From the NCBI RefSeq assembly GCF_000015865.1, contig NC_009012.1, forward strand, positions 806,001 to 870,000: a DNA stretch of 64,000 nucleotides, read 5' to 3'. This DNA comes from Acetivibrio thermocellus ATCC 27405 (GTDB lineage: Bacteria > Bacillota > Clostridia > Acetivibrionales > Acetivibrionaceae). This document shows positions 15,833 through 24,678 of this stretch, one piece after another (positions within the stretch are counted from its first letter, which is position 1; every line of letters starts with the position of its first letter). The notes beneath the pieces were generated by a model. That model was not told where the DNA came from, did not search any database, and saw only the letters and a program-made list of their open reading frames with translations. Both the position numbers and the translations under genes were made by a program.

Positions 15833-17602
15833 ATGGCGGACTTAAAAAAACTGATTAAAGACATGTTTGTTTTCAAAGAGCCCGAACCTCGGGAAGAATT
15901 CATATTGGAGGAAAAAGAGTCTGAAAAAATTGTTAATGTTACGGACGCACATGATGAAACTTCGGAAAAAAAGAAAAAAGGTTCGTTAAGAAACCTTTTT
16001 TCAAAATCAGCCAATAGTGAAAAGAAAGACAGCGAGTCCGGCAAAGAAAGCAACAACACGGAAAATATGACATGTGTAAGCAAAAATCTTAAAGAAAATG
16101 TCGAGTATTTAAAGAAAAGGTTTTCAATTCCTATTAATGGAGATGTTGTTTTAAGAGAGTTTGATATTGTAATAAAAGACAGGAAAATTCCCGCATGCCT
16201 TATATTTTATGACGGAATGGTTAACGGCATGCTCATAAATCTTAATATTCTGCAGCCCCTTATGCTTCTTTCCAATTTGGATGTAAAGGGCAAGAACGGG
16301 GAAAAAGACATTGCCGAGTATATTCACAAAAGTCTGGTTACTCACAATCAGGTAAAAGTATCCCATGAGTTTGATGAAATTGTTGGAGAGATTAATTTTG
16401 GCGGTTGCGGGGTTTTCATCGACGGAATAGATGTTGCCTATGCCTGTGATGTAAAGGGATGGCAGCACAGGGGAGTGGACAGGCCAAACAACGAGATTGT
16501 TATAAGAGGTCCGCAGGAAAGCTTCAATGAGATACTCAGGGTAAACACCGCCCTTGTAAGGAAAATCTTAAAAGATGAAGATCTTGTGGCGGAAAGCATA
16601 GAAATAGGAAAAAGAAGTAAAACTCCTTGTTCACTTTTGTATATAAAGGATATTGCAAACGAGTCTTTGGTAAATGAAGTAAGAAGAAGGCTTCAAAACA
16701 TAAAAACGGATTACATATTTGACACCGGTGAGCTGGAGCAGTATATAGAGGACAATACCCTAATGTCCACTCCGCAAATAGTGGCCACGGAAAGACCCGA
16801 CAGAGTGGCATCCATGCTTGCTGAGGGGAAAGTGGCTGTGATTATGTCGGGAAGCCCATTTGCTCTGGTAATGCCTACTACCAACAATGATTTCCTTCAA
16901 TCGGCGGAAGATGCTTATGTAAGGTTTCCATATGCAAACCTGCTTCGGATAATGAGGGTTATAGCCATATTTATGTCACTGCTTTTACCTGGGCTGTATG
17001 TGGCAATAACAAATTATCATCACGAAATGATTCCAACAGACCTTCTTTTTGCCATAGAAGCTTCCAGGGAAAGAGTACCGTTTCCATCGGTTGTGGAAAT
17101 AATCATAATGGAATTTGCCTTCGAGCTTATTCGTGAAGCGGGTCTCAGAGTTCCAAGCCCCATAGGTCCCACCCTTGGCATAATTGGGGCTCTGATACTC
17201 GGGCAGGCGGCAGTTGCGGCAAATATTGTAAGCCCGATTCTTATAATTGTAGTTGCGGTTACCGGTATTGGGTCTTTTGCAATACCAAACTTTTCGTTGG
17301 GATTTTCTTTCAGGATTTTAAGATTTGCCTACGTTTTTCTAGCTGCTATGGCTGGCTTTTTGGGCATTACTTTTGGTTTGTTTGTGCAAAGCATTATTTT
17401 GTGCAATGCAAAATCTTTTGGAGTACCTTTTATGGCGCCTTTTGGACCGAAAACCAAGAGCCGTTTCCAGGATCAGTTCTTCAGGTCGCCTATTTGGAAG
17501 CAGGAAAAAAGGCCGGATTTTTTAAATACCAAAGATACTCAAAAGCAGCCTAAGATATCGCGGCAATGGAGAAAAAGCGAAAAGAAGAAAGGTAAGCAAT
17601 AA
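15833..17602 (+). CDS. GerA-type spore germinant receptor subunit A
   Basis: 589 residues. A charged, Lys/Glu/Ser-rich cytoplasmic N-terminus (about 1-85) precedes the two-lobed GerA soluble domain (about 90-340) and five or six membrane helices (from LLRIMRVIAIFMSLLLPGLY onward). Diagnostic stretches: VIMSGSPFALVMPTTNNDFL, PFPSVVEIIIMEFAFELIREAG and PSPIGPTLGIIGALILGQAAV. In spores the A, B and C subunits sit in the inner membrane, sense nutrients and release ions. First gene of a five-gene operon; AAGGAG precedes ATG 15833. Confidence 0.93.
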   Translation: MADLKKLIKDMFVFKEPEPREEFILEEKESEKIVNVTDAHDETSEKKKKGSLRNLFSKSANSEKKDSESGKESNNTENMTCVSKNLKENVEYLKKRFSIPINGDVVLREFDIVIKDRKIPACLIFYDGMVNGMLINLNILQPLMLLSNLDVKGKNGEKDIAEYIHKSLVTHNQVKVSHEFDEIVGEINFGGCGVFIDGIDVAYACDVKGWQHRGVDRPNNEIVIRGPQESFNEILRVNTALVRKILKDEDLVAESIEIGKRSKTPCSLLYIKDIANESLVNEVRRRLQNIKTDYIFDTGELEQYIEDNTLMSTPQIVATERPDRVASMLAEGKVAVIMSGSPFALVMPTTNNDFLQSAEDAYVRFPYANLLRIMRVIAIFMSLLLPGLYVAITNYHHEMIPTDLLFAIEASRERVPFPSVVEIIIMEFAFELIREAGLRVPSPIGPTLGIIGALILGQAAVAANIVSPILIIVVAVTGIGSFAIPNFSLGFSFRILRFAYVFLAAMAGFLGITFGLFVQSIILCNAKSFGVPFMAPFGPKTKSRFQDQFFRSPIWKQEKRPDFLNTKDTQKQPKISRQWRKSEKKKGKQ

Positions 17603-17635
17603 AAAATACTGAGACATTACGATAGGAGGACTTCT

Positions 17636-18745
17636 GTGGAAGGTAAGATAATTTTTGGAAAGAGAGAAGCAATATCACTTCTGATAATACTTATATGCAA
17701 TCAGTTAATTTTAGGATTTCCAAGTATTATGTCGAATAGTGTGGGAAGTGCAGGATGGATTTTGTCAATCTATGTATCCATACTTGCATTATGCCTTTTT
17801 CTGATAATATCAAAACTTTATTCCGCTTTTGAAGGAAAAGATTTATTGGATATAAGTGAATTCGCCGGCGGAAATATTGCAAGAATTATCGTCGGCTTGA
17901 TAGTTGTAATAGATTCGGTTCTTATAATTTCAGTCAAATTAAGAGAGTATACCGAACATATAAAAATAATAAGCTTTACCCAATCTCCTGTCAGTTTTAT
18001 AATGCTGTTTTTTGCTTTAGGAATGATTATCAGTGTCCATTTTGGCATAGAACCTTTGGTAAGAAGTACGACAATTGTTCTTCCGATTGTGGCAATCGGA
18101 GTTGTAATAGTCGTTGCAGGTTCTGTCAAAAATTTCGAACTTTCAAATATAATGCCGATTCTTGGCACAGGGCCTTATGATATTTTTGTAGGAGGCCTGC
18201 CAAGATTGTCAATATTTTCAGGGATTATTTCGCTTTTTTTTATACCTCCTTTCATGGGAGGTTACAAAAATATAAAAAAAATCGGCGTGTTGGTAATTAC
18301 CATATCCGGCATAGTTTTAACCGTGGGAGTCCTTGCTTATTTGCTTGTATTCCCATACCCTGTTTCTTCAAATAATGTTCTTGCCTTTTTTGAACTGTCA
18401 AGAGTTTTGGAATATGGCAGATTTTTTCAAAGGATTGAGTCAGTTTTTCTTCTTACGTGGTCATTGGCAGGCCTGTTGTATCTTAGCTCGGGATTGTATT
18501 TTGTAATATATGTATTTTCAAAAACCTTCAAGCTTAAATACTACAGACCGCTTATAATTCCTTTTACCTTGATAATATTTTCTTTAAGCCTCATACCTGA
18601 AAGTCTGATGGAGATAATGTATCTTGACAACAAAGTAATCAGGTATTATGCCTGGATAGTTGCTTTTGGTTTGCCGTTTGTCCTTTTGTCAATTGCGAGG
18701 CTTGTTAAAAGAAAAAGGAGGGGTATGGCAAAAAATGGGAAGTAA
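17636..18745 (+). CDS. GerA-type germinant receptor subunit B (first copy)
   Basis: 369 residues from GTG 17636, with TAGGAGGA upstream. About ten membrane helices in the APC-like fold of spore germination permeases: FGKREAISLLIILICNQLIL, GSAGWILSIYVSILAL, FEGKDLLDISEFAGG, VFPYPVSSNNVLAFFELSR. The B subunit is the part of the receptor thought to bind the germinant. The gene overlaps the next one by 11 bases, indicating translational coupling. Confidence 0.92.
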   Translation: MEGKIIFGKREAISLLIILICNQLILGFPSIMSNSVGSAGWILSIYVSILALCLFLIISKLYSAFEGKDLLDISEFAGGNIARIIVGLIVVIDSVLIISVKLREYTEHIKIISFTQSPVSFIMLFFALGMIISVHFGIEPLVRSTTIVLPIVAIGVVIVVAGSVKNFELSNIMPILGTGPYDIFVGGLPRLSIFSGIISLFFIPPFMGGYKNIKKIGVLVITISGIVLTVGVLAYLLVFPYPVSSNNVLAFFELSRVLEYGRFFQRIESVFLLTWSLAGLLYLSSGLYFVIYVFSKTFKLKYYRPLIIPFTLIIFSLSLIPESLMEIMYLDNKVIRYYAWIVAFGLPFVLLSIARLVKRKRRGMAKNGK

Positions 18746-20045
18746 AACCAAGAAAAGTTTCACGGTGCTTTTGGCATTTATTATGAGTTTTTCCGTGACA
18801 GGATGTTTTGACAAAAGAGAGATTGACGACCTGGTTAATCCTATAGCCATTGGATTTGACAAAGGTTCAAACCATTCTGTTCGAATGACTTTGCAGATTG
18901 CAATTCCAACTAAAGTTGCAGGCGGAGGAGAAGGCGGCGGAGGGGGCGGAGGTGAAGAATCCGTGTCCTATACAACCGTTGAAGCACCGTCAATTTACTC
19001 CGGACTGAATATGATAAATTCTTATGTAAGTAAACAGCTTAATATGTCGCAGATAAAAGTACTTGTTTTTTCTGAAGAACTGGCGAGGGAAGGCATTGAA
19101 AAATATATAAATGCTCTTATGCGGGGAAGAGAATTCAGACCTCATTCCTATGTAATAGTGGCAAGAGGTACCGGAAATGCTGCAGAGAGATATTTGAGGG
19201 CAGTGGAGCCGGAACTTGAATCAAATCCCGCCAAATACTATGAAATGCTGCTGAGTGCATACACCTACACAGGTTTTACAGCCAATACTTCCCTTACGAA
19301 TTTTTACAAAAATATGGTAAGTGAATCCACCCAACCTTTGGCGGTTCTGGCTGATATAAGCAAATTTGAAAAATCCGATGACATAAACATGGACAATTCA
19401 TCATACCAGGAAAAAGGAAGGGAATTTCCGTTGGAGGGAGACTTCAAGGCCGGAGATATGCCCAAAGTAGGTACGATAAAATCGGAAGTAATGGGGCTTG
19501 CCGTTTTCAACGGTTCAAAAATGGTGGGAGAGCTTGACGGTGAAGAAACACAGCTTCAATTGATGCTGGAGGGAAATTTCGGTTATTCGTATGTTACAAT
19601 ACCTGACCCCGAGGCGGAAGATTATGTGGTTCTGCTTAATATAAAGCAGAACAGAAAACCCAAGAGAAAAGTAGAAATAGTAGATGAAAAACCCCATATA
19701 AAAGTAAATATTTATCTTGAAGCGGATATACTTTCAATACAAAGCGGAGTTAATTACGAAAGCCTTGAAAAAGTGAAGATACTTGAAGATGCTGCAGAGA
19801 AATTTTTTGAAAAAGGATTTCTCAGAATGCTGAAAAAAACCGCAAAAGAGTTTAAAAGCGATATCGCAGGATTTGGAAAAGAAATGAAAGGCAAATTTTT
19901 AACCTGGGATGAGTGGACAAATTTCAACTGGATAGAAAAATATCCGGATTCTGAATTTGAAGTGGACGTTGATTTAAAAATAAGAAGGCCCGGACTTATG
20001 TTAAGGACATATCCGGCAGCCGGTACAGAGGTGGGTGAAGAATAA
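18735..20045 (+). CDS. GerA-type germinant receptor subunit C (lipoprotein)
   Basis: 436 residues from ATG 18735, where AAGGAGG inside the end of the B gene serves as ribosome site. The N-terminus is a lipoprotein signal with lipobox VTGC (Cys 24), followed by DKREIDDLVNPIAIGFDKG, which marks GerC proteins. A run of glycines (near residues 60-70, GGGEGGGGGGGEE) forms a flexible loop. The C-terminal domain contains the usual WDEWTNFNWIEKYPDSEF. The lipoprotein lies on the outer face of the spore inner membrane in complex with A and B. Confidence 0.92.
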   Translation: MGSKTKKSFTVLLAFIMSFSVTGCFDKREIDDLVNPIAIGFDKGSNHSVRMTLQIAIPTKVAGGGEGGGGGGGEESVSYTTVEAPSIYSGLNMINSYVSKQLNMSQIKVLVFSEELAREGIEKYINALMRGREFRPHSYVIVARGTGNAAERYLRAVEPELESNPAKYYEMLLSAYTYTGFTANTSLTNFYKNMVSESTQPLAVLADISKFEKSDDINMDNSSYQEKGREFPLEGDFKAGDMPKVGTIKSEVMGLAVFNGSKMVGELDGEETQLQLMLEGNFGYSYVTIPDPEAEDYVVLLNIKQNRKPKRKVEIVDEKPHIKVNIYLEADILSIQSGVNYESLEKVKILEDAAEKFFEKGFLRMLKKTAKEFKSDIAGFGKEMKGKFLTWDEWTNFNWIEKYPDSEFEVDVDLKIRRPGLMLRTYPAAGTEVGEE

Positions 20046-20048
20046 ATT

Positions 20049-20225
20049 ATGATTTTTATATTGAGAGTTATTCTGGCAATAATTCTGTTATGGGTGTTCA
20101 TAAAAACAATAAGCTACGGAAAGTGGACCTGGGATAAAAAAAACAGGCTTGGTGCCGTTATGATTTTTCTCATTGCATTGGCCGCTGTCATTCTTCCCAT
20201 ATTTGCATTCTATATAAGATATTAA
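20049..20225 (+). CDS. small two-helix membrane protein of the germinant receptor operon (D-type)
   Basis: 58 residues starting MIFILRVILAIILLWVFIK and ending LPIFAFYIRY: two membrane helices joined by a short polar loop (YGKWTWDKKNR). It starts three bases after the gerC-like stop and ends 14 bases before the second B gene. Some Bacillus ger operons contain a small two-helix D subunit that modulates receptor activity, and this gene fits that size and place; a functional match is inference. There is only a weak ribosome site (GAAGAAT), consistent with coupling to the upstream gene. Confidence 0.8.
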   Translation: MIFILRVILAIILLWVFIKTISYGKWTWDKKNRLGAVMIFLIALAAVILPIFAFYIRY

Positions 20226-20239
20226 AGGTGGTTTGAAGT

Positions 20240-21337
20240 ATGAACAACAATACTTTTGGAAGCCATGAAGCCATATGCCTTATGATTACCATGATTTCCA
20301 CAAAAGCCATACTAAGCTTTCCAAATATTATGGCAAAAATTGGAGGTTCTGCAGCATGGATTGTGGCAATATATATATCAATTCTTGCAATTATAGTCTT
20401 TTATATAACAAGTAAGCTGTATTCCAACTTTGAAGGCAAGGATATTATTGACATAGGTGAAATTTTGGGCGGAAAAGCCTTGAAAATCCCACTGGGTATT
20501 TTAATAATAGTTTTTCTTGTTGCTTTGTCTGCATTTTATCTTAGAAGCTTCAGCGAAGAAATGAAAACCATGAGTTTTACGATGTCTCCGATAGGATTTA
20601 TTATGTTGTTTTTTGTATTGGGCATGATCATAAGCGCTTATATAGGATTTGAAGCTTTGATAAGATTTCAGTCAATAATGGTTCCCATTAGTGTAATCAG
20701 CTTTACATTGTTTATTATTGCTTTGGCACCGTCCATGAACATTGACAATGTCAAGCCCATTTTAGGTTTGGGCCCGTATAACATCTTTGTGAAAGGAGCT
20801 GTTCGTATAGGGGATTTTGCGGAATTAATTTTTTTGTTCTTGCTCCCGCCTTTTATAAAAAAATGGGATATTTTTAACAGGGTGGGATTCATCGGCCTTG
20901 CAATTTGCGCAATAGTGCTCACAAGCATTACATTCACGTTTGTGAGCATATTTCCGTATCCGGTTTCTACAGATGATCTGCTGCCGACATATGAACTTGC
21001 CCGCATCATAAAATTCGGACGATTTTTTGAAAGGGCGGAAAGCATTTTGGTCATTACCTGGGCAACCATTGCTTTTATGTATTTGAGCACTGCGTTTTAT
21101 TTCTTACTGCATATATTTAAAAAAACCTTTGACCTTTGTTATTATCAGCCGCTTATACTGCCAATGGCTCTGGTGATTATGAGTTTAAGTCTTTTACCGA
21201 AAAGATTAATGGATTCCATTCTGCTGGAGGCTGAAGTTTTCAGGAACTACATATGGATAATAGCCTTCGCGATACCTCTTTTACTTTTGATTGTTGCCCG
21301 GGCTTTAAACAATAAAAAAAGCAGCAACTCTCCTTAA
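20240..21337 (+). CDS. GerA-type germinant receptor subunit B (second copy)
   Basis: 365 residues, the same fold as the first B subunit and clearly related (GSHEAICLMITMISTKAIL, GGSAAWIVAIYISILAI, FEGKDIIDIGEILGG, FPYPVSTDDLLPTYELAR). About ten membrane helices. AAGGTGG precedes ATG 20240. A second B in one operon with single A and C subunits could give a receptor with a different germinant range or a mixed receptor. Confidence 0.92.
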   Translation: MNNNTFGSHEAICLMITMISTKAILSFPNIMAKIGGSAAWIVAIYISILAIIVFYITSKLYSNFEGKDIIDIGEILGGKALKIPLGILIIVFLVALSAFYLRSFSEEMKTMSFTMSPIGFIMLFFVLGMIISAYIGFEALIRFQSIMVPISVISFTLFIIALAPSMNIDNVKPILGLGPYNIFVKGAVRIGDFAELIFLFLLPPFIKKWDIFNRVGFIGLAICAIVLTSITFTFVSIFPYPVSTDDLLPTYELARIIKFGRFFERAESILVITWATIAFMYLSTAFYFLLHIFKKTFDLCYYQPLILPMALVIMSLSLLPKRLMDSILLEAEVFRNYIWIIAFAIPLLLLIVARALNNKKSSNSP

Positions 21338-21360
21338 ATCAGCAAGGAGCGTTGTTGCTT
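21319..21360. terminator. bidirectional terminator between ger operon and CBO0543-type gene
   Basis: AAGCAGCAACTCTCCTT (21319-21335) pairs with AAGGAGCGTTGTTGCTT (21344-21360) with one mismatch and one G-T pair. It contains the stop of both convergent genes. Plus-strand tail ATTTT; minus-strand tail TTTTTTATT. Confidence 0.85.
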
Positions 21361-21818
21361 ATTTTAAAAAACCATTTGAAGTAAGCTCTTGACAAAAAGA
21401 AAGTAAGATAAACTGACAAAAAGGTGTAATACCATGTCCAGTTTATATATTTGATATTTTGAGTATATTTTTCCAGTATCACTTCAAAAACAGTAATTGC
21501 TGCAGTGTAAATGAAGTAATACAGTATTCTTTTAAACAAACTTTTTCTTTCAGGATAGTAAAGATTAAAAATAACGCAGATTGAGGGATATACAAAATAT
21601 TCAAATGTAAAGCTGGCCTTTGTGGCATTTGCAAACAGCCTGACAGGGTATTCGATCAGATTGAATTCTGCCACAAAAAGGCCAAGAAGCCATGTTATCA
21701 GCTGTTTAAAACAAAAAATGACACTTGCTTCACGTATTTTGTTTTTTGGAACGAAAATTAACAGCAAAGCGGCAGAAACAAACAAAGAAGATATTTCAAT
21801 TATAGTTTCCGCAAGCAT
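21339..21818 (-). CDS. CBO0543-type integral membrane protein
   Basis: 159 residues from the ATG at 21818, which has GGAGG six bases upstream on the minus strand; a start six codons earlier lacks one. Four to five membrane helices; motifs EYPVRLFANATKASFTFEYF, VYPSICVIFNLYYPERKS and YINWTWYYTFLSVYLTFF are the hallmark of the CBO0543 family found in spore-forming Firmicutes, often next to germination genes. No biochemical function known. Converges on the ger operon. Confidence 0.8.
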   Translation of the reverse strand: MLAETIIEISSLFVSAALLLIFVPKNKIREASVIFCFKQLITWLLGLFVAEFNLIEYPVRLFANATKASFTFEYFVYPSICVIFNLYYPERKSLFKRILYYFIYTAAITVFEVILEKYTQNIKYINWTWYYTFLSVYLTFFLSRAYFKWFFKISNNAPC

Positions 21819-21991
21819 TTTTATCCTCCATGGCAAAGTTAAATTTGAACAGACAGAGACATTGTATAAAGATTAGTTTGCCCAGGCCGGTTAATAATAT
21901 AAGGCTTTTTTAGTAATAAAATACCCTTGGAAATTTTATTAAATTTTTATTACTTAATATAATAATTTATATTACAATTATGTTACAACTA

Positions 21992-22018
21992 TTGACAAAA
22001 AGCGCAATTGGTTATAAT
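21992..22018 (+). promoter_or_regulatory. sigma-A-type promoter of the small RNA candidate
   Basis: TTGACA (21992-21997) and TATAAT (22013-22018), 15 bases apart, slightly shorter than the usual 17. It points into a gene-free stretch with strong hairpins. Confidence 0.6.
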
Positions 22019-22024
22019 CTTAGT

Positions 22025-22157
22025 TTGGCAAAAACAAAAGCGTATATGATGTCTTAGGATCATATACTGTTTTATGTTATTAACAATTTGCCTCACATGT
22101 AAAAAATACAAGATTTGCCCCCTTAAATAAGGTGCATTAAATATGCACCTTATTTAT
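22025..22157 (+). ncRNA. probable free-standing small RNA, about 130 nt
   Basis: A promoter at 21992-22018 and a terminator-like hairpin at 22125-22155 (13-bp perfect stem AAATAAGGTGCAT/ATGCACCTTATTT) bound a stretch without an open frame. Inside, GTATATGAT pairs with ATCATATAC (22042-22067), AAAACA with TGTTTT around it, and GGCAAA (about 22027) with TTTGCC (about 22086), giving a long rod with internal loops. A second TTTGCC at about 22113 offers an alternative partner. The next gene on this strand is 340 bases away, so it is not an mRNA leader. A rod shape recalls 6S RNA, but I cannot claim that family. The 480-base gap 21819-22289 holds nothing else visible. Confidence 0.5.
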
Positions 22158-22260
22158 ATGCATATTTTTAAATATTACTTTATTTATATTGTTTTGCGAA
22201 AATGTGATATGATGAAAATGTGATATGATAATAAAGGAACTTTGAAATGAAGCATTAAAA

Positions 22261-22288
22261 AAACCTGTTTCATTTCTGAAACAGGTTT
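22261..22288 (-). terminator. terminator of tRNA-Trp
   Basis: AAACCTGTTTC pairs perfectly with GAAACAGGTTT around ATTTCT; on the minus strand it is followed by more Ts. Confidence 0.9.
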
Positions 22289-22289
22289 G

Positions 22290-22365
22290 TGGCAGGGGCA
22301 GCAGGAATCGAACCCGCAACCAACGGTTTTGGAGACCGCTACTCTACCAATTGAGCTATACCCCT
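22290..22365 (-). tRNA. tRNA-Trp (anticodon CCA)
   Basis: Minus-strand cloverleaf: acceptor AGGGGTA with TGCCCCT, D-arm TAGCTCAATTGGTAGAG, anticodon arm GCGGT-CTCCAAA-ACCGT giving CCA, T-arm GCGGGTTCGATTCCTGC, discriminator G and encoded CCA. Confidence 0.95.
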
Positions 22366-22498
22366 TCGACGCTTTTTTAGTATACAACAGCTTTTCTCTT
22401 ATGTCAATGGTTTTTTTAAATTTTTGTGTAATTTTTGCTCTTGTTTGTGGTAAGATAGAAAAGGATAAACTTACCTGAGTTTCTGAAGGAGGAGAACA

Positions 22499-23314
22499 AT
22501 GAGTAATAGAATTGGTTTTATAGGTGCAGGCAATATGGGCGGTGCTATGATAACCAGCATAGCACAATCAGGCATTATTCCGGCGGAAAACATTTTGGTT
22601 TTTGATGTCGACAGGGACAAGCTTTCCGTACTAAGGGAAAAAACAGGAATAACCATAACGGACAGTGCGCTTGAGACTGTCCGAAAATCGGATATAATTA
22701 TCCTTGCGGTAAAACCAAACATGGTTAAAGCAGTTCTTAATGATATAAAGCCGGCTGTTGACAATAATAAAATTTTGGTTTCTGTTGCTGTGGGAATACC
22801 GATTAAATTCTACAAAGAAATGCTCGGAGAAAATATAAAGTTTATAAGAACAATGCCCAACACTCCTGCACTGGTGGGAGAAGGAATGACTTTAATGTGT
22901 TGTGACAAAAATGTTGATGAAAAAGAGGCTGAACAAGTAAAGAAAATATTTGAATGTTTCGGCAAAGTAGAATTTTTGGAAGAAAAGCTTATGAGTGAGG
23001 TAACTGCAGTTACCAGCAGCAGCCCTGCATATGTCTTTATGTTTATTGAAGCAATGGCAGATGCCGCAGTTCTTTCAGGCATACCAAGGAATCTGGCGTA
23101 CAAACTTTCTGCCCAGGCTGTTCTGGGGGCTGCAAAAATGGTTCTTGAGACCGGTAAGCATCCGGGAGAGTTGAAAGACCAGGTGTGCTCTCCTGCGGGA
23201 ACCACCATTGAAGCCGTACGTTCACTTGAAAAAAACCGCTTCAGATATGCCATAATTGAAGCAATGAGTGAATGCACGAAAAAAGCTTTGGAAATAGGCA
23301 AGATGTATGATTAA
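22499..23314 (+). CDS. proC: pyrroline-5-carboxylate reductase
   Basis: 271 residues. N-terminal Rossmann motif IGFIGAGNMGGAMITSI, then VDRDKL for the NADP region, AVKPN, the RTMPNTPALVGEG segment and the C-terminal dimer/active-site region (SSPAYVFMFIEAMADAAV, HPGELKDQVCSPAGTTIEAV). Catalyses the last step of proline synthesis, NAD(P)H-dependent reduction of 1-pyrroline-5-carboxylate. GGAGGAG ribosome site upstream. Downstream rnhA is 113 bases away. Confidence 0.95.
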   Translation: MSNRIGFIGAGNMGGAMITSIAQSGIIPAENILVFDVDRDKLSVLREKTGITITDSALETVRKSDIIILAVKPNMVKAVLNDIKPAVDNNKILVSVAVGIPIKFYKEMLGENIKFIRTMPNTPALVGEGMTLMCCDKNVDEKEAEQVKKIFECFGKVEFLEEKLMSEVTAVTSSSPAYVFMFIEAMADAAVLSGIPRNLAYKLSAQAVLGAAKMVLETGKHPGELKDQVCSPAGTTIEAVRSLEKNRFRYAIIEAMSECTKKALEIGKMYD

Positions 23315-23427
23315 TGTATGTATGATGTGAAATACAGTTGAATATTATATGATTTATGATTAATACTGTAATCAATACTATAATTTTTTTTTAAAAGCGG
23401 AAATACAAAAGTACATAAGGAGCTGCC

Positions 23428-23871
23428 ATGAAAAAAGTAAGTATCTATACTGACGGTGCTTGTTCCGGAAATCCGGGGGACGGAGGATGGGGAGCGATAC
23501 TGATATACGGAAATCATGAAAAAGAAGTGTCCGGATTTGAAAAAGACACTACAAACAACAGGATGGAGCTTGTTGCTGCCATTAACGCTCTAAAGATGTT
23601 AAAGGAACCGTGTGAAGTGGACCTTTACAGTGACAGTGCCTATCTTGTAAACGGCTTTTTGCAAAACTGGGTTGAAAAGTGGAAGAAAAACGGCTGGAAG
23701 ACTTCCAACAAAGAAGAGGTGAAAAATATGGAACTGTGGCAGGAACTTGACAGGCTGAGCAATATTCACAAAATCAGGTGGATTAAAGTAAAAGGCCACA
23801 GTGACAATGAATACAATAACAGGTGCGACAAGCTGGCCACAGATGAGATCAAAAAAAACAGCAAAAAATAA
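23428..23871 (+). CDS. rnhA: ribonuclease HI
   Basis: 147 residues with all four catalytic carboxylates of RNase [43 protein letters not shown] and CDKLATDE near the end. Has the basic handle region ([20 protein letters not shown]) like the E. coli enzyme. Removes RNA from RNA-DNA hybrids. Start ATG 23428 behind AAGGAGCTGCC. Followed by the nudix gene after 20 bases, so probably one transcript. Confidence 0.95.
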   Translation: MKKVSIYTDGACSGNPGDGGWGAILIYGNHEKEVSGFEKDTTNNRMELVAAINALKMLKEPCEVDLYSDSAYLVNGFLQNWVEKWKKNGWKTSNKEEVKNMELWQELDRLSNIHKIRWIKVKGHSDNEYNNRCDKLATDEIKKNSKK

Positions 23872-23891
23872 TTTCAGGAGGAGACGTTTTA

Positions 23892-24440
23892 ATGAACTAT
23901 GAAGAAAAAACCGTGTCAAAAAAGCATATTTACAGCGGGAACATAATAAGCGTGGAATGCGTCAATGTTTTGCTTCCCAACGGAAAAGAAGCCTCCCGTG
24001 ATGTAGTTCTGCACCCGGGAGCATCGGTCGTCATACCCATAAATGACAATAATGAAATTTATATGGTAAGGCAATACAGAAAGCCTGTTGAAAAGGAACT
24101 GCTTGAATTGCCTGCCGGAAAGCTTGACAAAGGTGAAGATCCCGAAGTTTGCGCAAGAAGAGAATTAAAAGAGGAAACGGGTCTTGAAGCCGATAAAATA
24201 AAGCATATTTTAAGTTTCTACTCCGGACCTGGCTTTACCAATGAAATATTGCATGTATATGCCGCCGTCGGACTTCATGAGGGAGAAGCTTGCGCCGACG
24301 AAGACGAATTTATTTCCACAAAAAAGTTTCCGATAAACAAGCTGGTGGAAATGGTACTAAATAATGAAATAACCGACGCCAAATCTATAATAGGCATACT
24401 TTTGGCAGAGAAAATAGTAAAAGGAGAAATAAAAATATAA
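23892..24440 (+). CDS. nudF: Nudix hydrolase, ADP-ribose pyrophosphatase type
   Basis: 182 residues. The Nudix box reads GKLDKGEDPEVCARRELKEE followed by TGLEADKI, matching GX5EX7REUXEEXGU. The preceding VRQYRKPVEKELLELPAGKLD is typical of ADP-ribose pyrophosphatases. It hydrolyses ADP-ribose to AMP and ribose-5-phosphate. Neighbouring spoIIM, xerD, deoB, pdp and dacF appear in a similar order in Bacillus subtilis, where nudF also begins the stretch. Confidence 0.88.
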   Translation: MNYEEKTVSKKHIYSGNIISVECVNVLLPNGKEASRDVVLHPGASVVIPINDNNEIYMVRQYRKPVEKELLELPAGKLDKGEDPEVCARRELKEETGLEADKIKHILSFYSGPGFTNEILHVYAAVGLHEGEACADEDEFISTKKFPINKLVEMVLNNEITDAKSIIGILLAEKIVKGEIKI

Positions 24441-24552
24441 AAAAATAAAAGTATAAAAAATAAAAATATAAAACGCACAAGATTATAAAACTGCAAAAAT
24501 ATAGGTTTGTCAAAATCCAAACCAACGGCCAGGCTGTTATTTTAAGTAAAGT

Positions 24553-24588
24553 TTACAATACATTTTGATGTATTGTAATTTTTTTTTA
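24553..24588 (+). terminator. terminator after nudF
   Basis: TTACAATACA pairs perfectly with TGTATTGTAA around TTTTGA, followed by about ten Ts. The rest of the 238-base gap 24441-24678 is A-rich low-complexity DNA. Confidence 0.85.
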
Positions 24589-24678
24589 TTTTCAAGCATA
24601 GAATCTTTAATGTAAAAGGCAATTGCCTGGAAGTCTTTGCACGAAGCTTTAATGGAAATAATACTAAGAGGGGATAAA

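Noticed and set aside
24441-24530. Short A-rich tandem-like DNA after nudF
   Set aside because: Imprecise AAAAATAAAA-type low complexity, not a true repeat.
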